A DNA stretch of 11,123 bases from Baffinella frigidus. Taxonomy: Eukaryota; Cryptophyceae; Cryptomonadales; Baffinellaceae. The stretch is from positions 97,156-108,278 of the forward strand of contig MU647044.1 of NCBI GenBank assembly GCA_026770585.1, in the 5' to 3' direction. Below, piece by piece: positions 8,132 through 11,123 of this stretch. The notes under the pieces are model-generated. The model made no database searches and was not told where the DNA came from. It saw only the letters and a list, made by a program, of their open reading frames with translations. Within the stretch, counting starts at the first letter, position 1. Every line of letters starts with the position of its first letter. The position numbers and the translations under genes were made by a program.

Positions 8132-8238
8132 CTGGTTCAGGGTTTAGGGTTTAGGGTTTCGAGTTTCGGGTCTACGTTTTAGGGTTTTGGGTTTTGGGTT
8201 TCGGGTTTCGGGTTTCGGGTTTCGGGTTTAGGGTTTAC
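8132..8238 (-). other. Predicted 107-bp intron made of telomere-like repeat
   Basis: The coding (minus) strand reads GG|GTAAACCC at the 5' border and CCCTGAACCAG|G at the 3' border, so the block starts GTAAAC and ends CAG. The interior is 7-bp CCCTAAA-type units and variants such as CCCGAAA and CCCAAAA. Removing it joins GG to G in one glycine codon and carries the upstream frame into the downstream one. Unspliced, the first repeat unit gives an immediate TAA and the last a TGA. The other AG nearby, 5 nt further on, would break the frame. The alternative is an inserted interstitial telomere block separating two genes, but the lack of any ATG at the downstream frame argues against it. Confidence 0.75.
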
Positions 8239-10481
8239 CCGTCGTCTTTCCCGACCAGCAGTTTCGCAAAGCCGACGAACGTGTCCTCGTCCATCATACC
8301 GGCGGAGAAGAACAGCACCTCCCGGTTCCACTGGGCGTTGATGGCTTGCCGCGCATCGCGGTGCAGCGCCGCCCAGATGGCGGCAGGCTTCTTGAGGTGA
8401 GCGACAAACGAGGCGGCGAGGAACTCCTGGAAGGTGAGGTGCCCGAAGCGGTACGTCCTCTCGCTCTCGCTCGTGCACACCAGAAGCGAGACGCACGAGC
8501 CCTCCTGGGGAAGCAGCCACTTCTCCATATCGCTGGTCTGAAACGCCTTGCCCGTCTCCTCCAGGAACTTCGTCTGCGCCTCCTTCCACCGCTTGGCCAG
8601 AGACCCCCGAAACTCCAGGCTCGAATCCTCGGAATTGAGCTGGAAGTCCCTCTCCCTCAGATCCGAGTGGCACACGAAAGCGAGCGTCCTCAGAAACTCG
8701 AAGCTGCGACCCTCCACCGCCACCAGATCCTCATACTTCAGACCGAGCTTTGCCACTGCTGCCTCCTCCCGGGACGCGAAGAAGTGTTTGAGCGCGCTCC
8801 GGACCGTCAGTTCGTACAGCCCCGTCCGGTCGCTCGGCAGGCGGCCCTCCTTGTTGAAGAGGTTCGTGAGCAGCGTGAGCAAAAACGGACTCTCGACCAG
8901 CTCCGGCGCCCCACCTACCCCTTCAACCCCCTTGGCAACCACGTCCAGCTGCACCTTGAACTCGCCGCGCCGCGCCTCCTCTACACGGTAGCTGATCAGA
9001 TCGTCCTGGCCCTGCTCGTCGAGCGGCTGGATCTGCGCGGGCTTGAACGCCTCCAGCCGCTGGCCCCGGCGGCTCTCGTCAAAGTGCTTCTCGCGCGTCG
9101 ACACGATGAGACCCATGCCCGGGCGGCGCTCCAGCGCCTCAGAGACGAAGTCCTCGATGCGCTTTCGGTGCCCCGCGCCCTCATCAAGCCCGTCGACGAT
9201 CGGGAGCAGGTGCCCGAGATCGTAGAGCCTCAGGAGCACCTGATGCATGCGCGGCTCCGGCCACTTCTTCTTCACGAAAAGCTCCACGAGGTCAACGTCA
9301 GCGCTACCCCCGCTGCTGTCATTGAGAAACTGCGAGAGCTCAGACGCGCGCAGGAAGAGCGGAATCCGGCGGTTGTCGGCCAGGGAGACTCCCTCTCCGG
9401 GAGACTCCCTCTCCCTGGCCGACGAGTCGAGCGCAGCCCGCGCAGCCTCGGTCGCGATGCGCAGCATGCTGATGGTCTTGCCCGACGCCGGCGGCCCCGT
9501 GATGCACACCGCGCGCGTCTGGCGGCCGCGCACCATCTCGAGCACCTTCAGGTCCGGGAGATCTGCGGGGAGCTGCCCCCCCCCGCGGGCCGCACCCGGT
9601 TGGACGCCCGAATAGTTCCTGCGCCTGAGAAACAGCTGGTGCTCCTCGGAGCCCTCGGCCGCCACGCCCATGTTCTTCTGCTCTTCCAGGACACGCGCCT
9701 TGAACGCCTCGATGTCGCGCTTCATCTCGAGGTTGGCCGTCATGCGCGATGGGACGAGAGGCACGCCGGTCACGGGGCTCTTGCGATCCAAGCGCGCCAA
9801 GATCTTGGCGCGGTCGTAGGTGATCCCGTCCGAGCACATCACGGGGTCCTGCATCAGAACCTTCCCCTCCGAGAGCCGACAATACCACTCCTTCTTCCCG
9901 TTCTCGACGAAGTTCTGCACCGCCGTCCCCTCCACCACCCGGAGCGTCACGCACTGGTCCCGCACCAGCAGATCCTTCCCGGTCCCTGCGTCTGGGATGC
10001 TCTCCGTCGCGCGCTCCGACGCCGCAAGATACTGCCGGATGATAGGCTCCTCCCACGCGAACACAGCAGGGGGGAGAGGAGACTCCTGGGGGGATAGGAG
10101 GCGCGCAGTGAGCTCGTCCGGCAGGGATGCGGCTGCGACGGTTGCTGCCTTCAGCAGACCCTCGAAGATGCACCCCAGCGATTCCTCGTCCGGGAGAGCG
10201 CCCTGATCCACGCCGAACCGGGCCCGGCTGCTCCCGACGAAGCGGCGGAACCCCTCAAGGCTGAGCGGCGCCCCGGCGCCCCCCGCCTCGTGCCGACGCT
10301 TGCGCACCCGCAGGTACTCGAAGAACAGGAGAGCCGTCAGGCTGCTCCCGAGCAGGAAAGCCACCGACCCGCTCCCCGGATCGCCGACCGTCTGCTCCCC
10401 CGCGTCGCCCAGAGCCTTGAAGGCGCCGTCGAGGCTGGTGACGTGCGTGGCCAAAAACGTGTTGGCGCGGTCAGCAAACGC
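8239..10481 (-). CDS. Upstream exon of the STAND gene: membrane segment, U-box, NACHT NTPase
   Basis: This exon encodes residues 1-747 and two bases of codon 748. Residues 40-57 are a hydrophobic helix (AFLLGSSLTALLFFEYL) followed by RVRKRR, so a single membrane anchor with the rest in the cytosol is likely. Residues 198-262 are a U-box (DPVMCSDGITYDR, SPVTG) whose CPI start is altered to CRL with two extra residues. Residues from about 315 form a NACHT STAND ATPase: Walker A GPPASGKT (329-336), Walker B LLPIVDGLDE (425-434), sensor-like IVSTRE (459-464), the helical motif SPFLLTLL, and the winged-helix-like FGHLTFQEFLAA (679-690). In this family nucleotide binding switches an oligomerising sensor on. 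There is no start codon: the frame is closed upstream by TAA in the repeat (10503-10505), and the first Met lies inside the U-box. The exon most likely begins at CCCCAG|GCG (10481). Confidence 0.88.
9375..9423. repeat. Composite hairpin and 16-bp tandem repeat inside the NACHT coding region
   Basis: Perfect 14-bp inverted arms (9375-9388 and 9410-9423) enclose 21 bp. A 16-bp unit, gggagactccctctcc, is present twice in tandem (9383-9398 and 9399-9414). It codes for the low-complexity ARERESPGEGVSLAD stretch between Walker A and Walker B. The period is not a multiple of three, yet NACHT motifs on both sides stay in the same frame. Confidence 0.8.
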
Positions 10482-11123
10482 CTGGGGTTTCGGGTGTCGG
10501 GTTTAGGGTTTCAAGTGTAGGGTTTAGGGTTTAGGGTTTAGGGTTTAAGGTTTGGGGTTTAGGGTTTAAGGTCTAGGGTGCAGGGTGCAGGGTGTAGGGT
10601 GTAGGGTGTAGGGTGTAGGGTGTAGGGTTGAGGGTTTAGGGCGTAGGGCGTAGGGTGTAGGGTATAGGGTGTAGGGTGTAGGGTGTAGGGCGTGGGGTGT
10701 AGGGTGTAGGGTGTAGGGTGTAGGGTGTAGGGTGCAGGGTTTAGGGTGTAGGGTTTGAGGTGTAGGGTTTAGGGTATAGGGTTTAGGGTTGAGCGTTTGA
10801 GGGCCAGGGTTTAGGGTTTAGGGTTTAGGGTTTAGGGTTTAGGGTTTTGGGTGCAGTGTGTAGGGTGTAGATTGTGTGGGTGTAGGGTGTGGGGTGTAGG
10901 TTGTAGGGTACAGGATGTAGGGTGTAGGGTGCAGGATGTAGGATGTAGGATGTAGAATGTAGGGTGTAGGGCGTAGGGTGCCGGGTGCAGGTTGTAGGGT
11001 TTAGGGTTTAGGGTTTAGGGTTTAGGGTTTAGGGTGTAGGGTGCAGGGTGTAGGGTGTAGGGTGTAGGGTTTTGGGAGTAGGGCGTAGGGTTGTAGGGCG
11101 TAGGGTGTAGGGTGTAGGGTGTA
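10482..11123. repeat. Degenerate TTTAGGG-family array, probably an intron
   Basis: Almost all of this stretch is 7-bp units ending GGG on the plus strand. TGTAGGG dominates about 10590-10740 and 10855-10990; TTTAGGG dominates about 10800-10846 and 10996-11035. TGCAGGG, CGTAGGG and TTTCGGG are scattered. The G-rich strand runs toward the right end, as it would at a right-hand chromosome terminus, but the heavy degeneracy makes it subtelomeric or interstitial, not a functional telomere. On the minus strand it ends in CCCCAG directly before the upstream exon, so at least its left end is probably the 3' end of an intron whose donor lies outside the window. Confidence 0.85.

Noticed and set aside
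8346-10097. A 583-codon open frame on the plus strand
   Set aside because: It lies entirely antisense to the NACHT exon. The minus strand has clear Walker A, Walker B and U-box motifs; the plus-strand product is low-complexity Arg/Leu-rich, as expected from the complement of GC-rich codons.
4957-10454. Two separate genes with GTG and TTG start codons
   Set aside because: Eukaryotic nuclear genes rarely start that way. The frames begin at repeat borders with acceptor-like CCAG, and they join in phase when the 107-bp block is removed.
10482-11123. True chromosome end (functional telomere)
   Set aside because: The orientation fits, but most units are TGTAGGG and other variants, far too degenerate for a maintained telomere, and the same type of repeat occurs inside the gene.
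10482-11123. CRISPR array
   Set aside because: The repeats are continuous 7-bp units without unique spacers.

Overview
The window is eukaryotic nuclear DNA, probably subtelomeric, from a protist or alga with TTTAGGG-type (plant/alveolate-type) telomere repeats. Three things indicate this: degenerate TTTAGGG-family arrays at 8132-8238 and 10482-11123, splice-like junctions at the array borders, and long GC-rich coding blocks holding eukaryotic U-box and SAM domains. A chromerid-like alga is my best guess, but the sequence does not settle the lineage.

Left part (1 to about 4950): no recognisable gene. It holds GA/CT microsatellites, homopolymers, diverged direct repeats (382/741, 2094/2347, 4724/4874), a perfect 22-bp palindrome (1347-1368), several perfect hairpins, a 14-bp inverted repeat (4597/4703) and one weak plus-strand candidate exon (from 4114).

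Right part (4957-10481, minus strand): two long open frames separated by 107 bp of telomere-like repeat. Neither has an ATG at its 5' end. The block begins GTAAAC and ends CCAG on the coding strand, and removing it joins the frames exactly (2 nt of a codon plus 1 nt). I therefore read them as consecutive exons of one gene whose intron is made of telomere-like repeat. The upstream exon also begins directly after a CCCCAG acceptor at the border of the 642-bp repeat that fills the right end, so the start codon and first exon(s) probably lie outside the window.

The visible part of the spliced protein is 1805 residues (numbered here from the codon at 10481). In order it has a single hydrophobic membrane-type segment, a degenerate U-box, a complete NACHT STAND NTPase with winged-helix-like tail, an alpha-helical region, a CHAT (caspase/separase-like) domain with the histidine kept but serine in place of the catalytic cysteine, a SAM domain, an acidic repeat linker, a canonical second U-box and a unique tail. 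This looks like a one-polypeptide NLR-like switch with ubiquitin-ligase outputs and a probably dead protease module. The individual domains are called from motifs; the combined function is inference.
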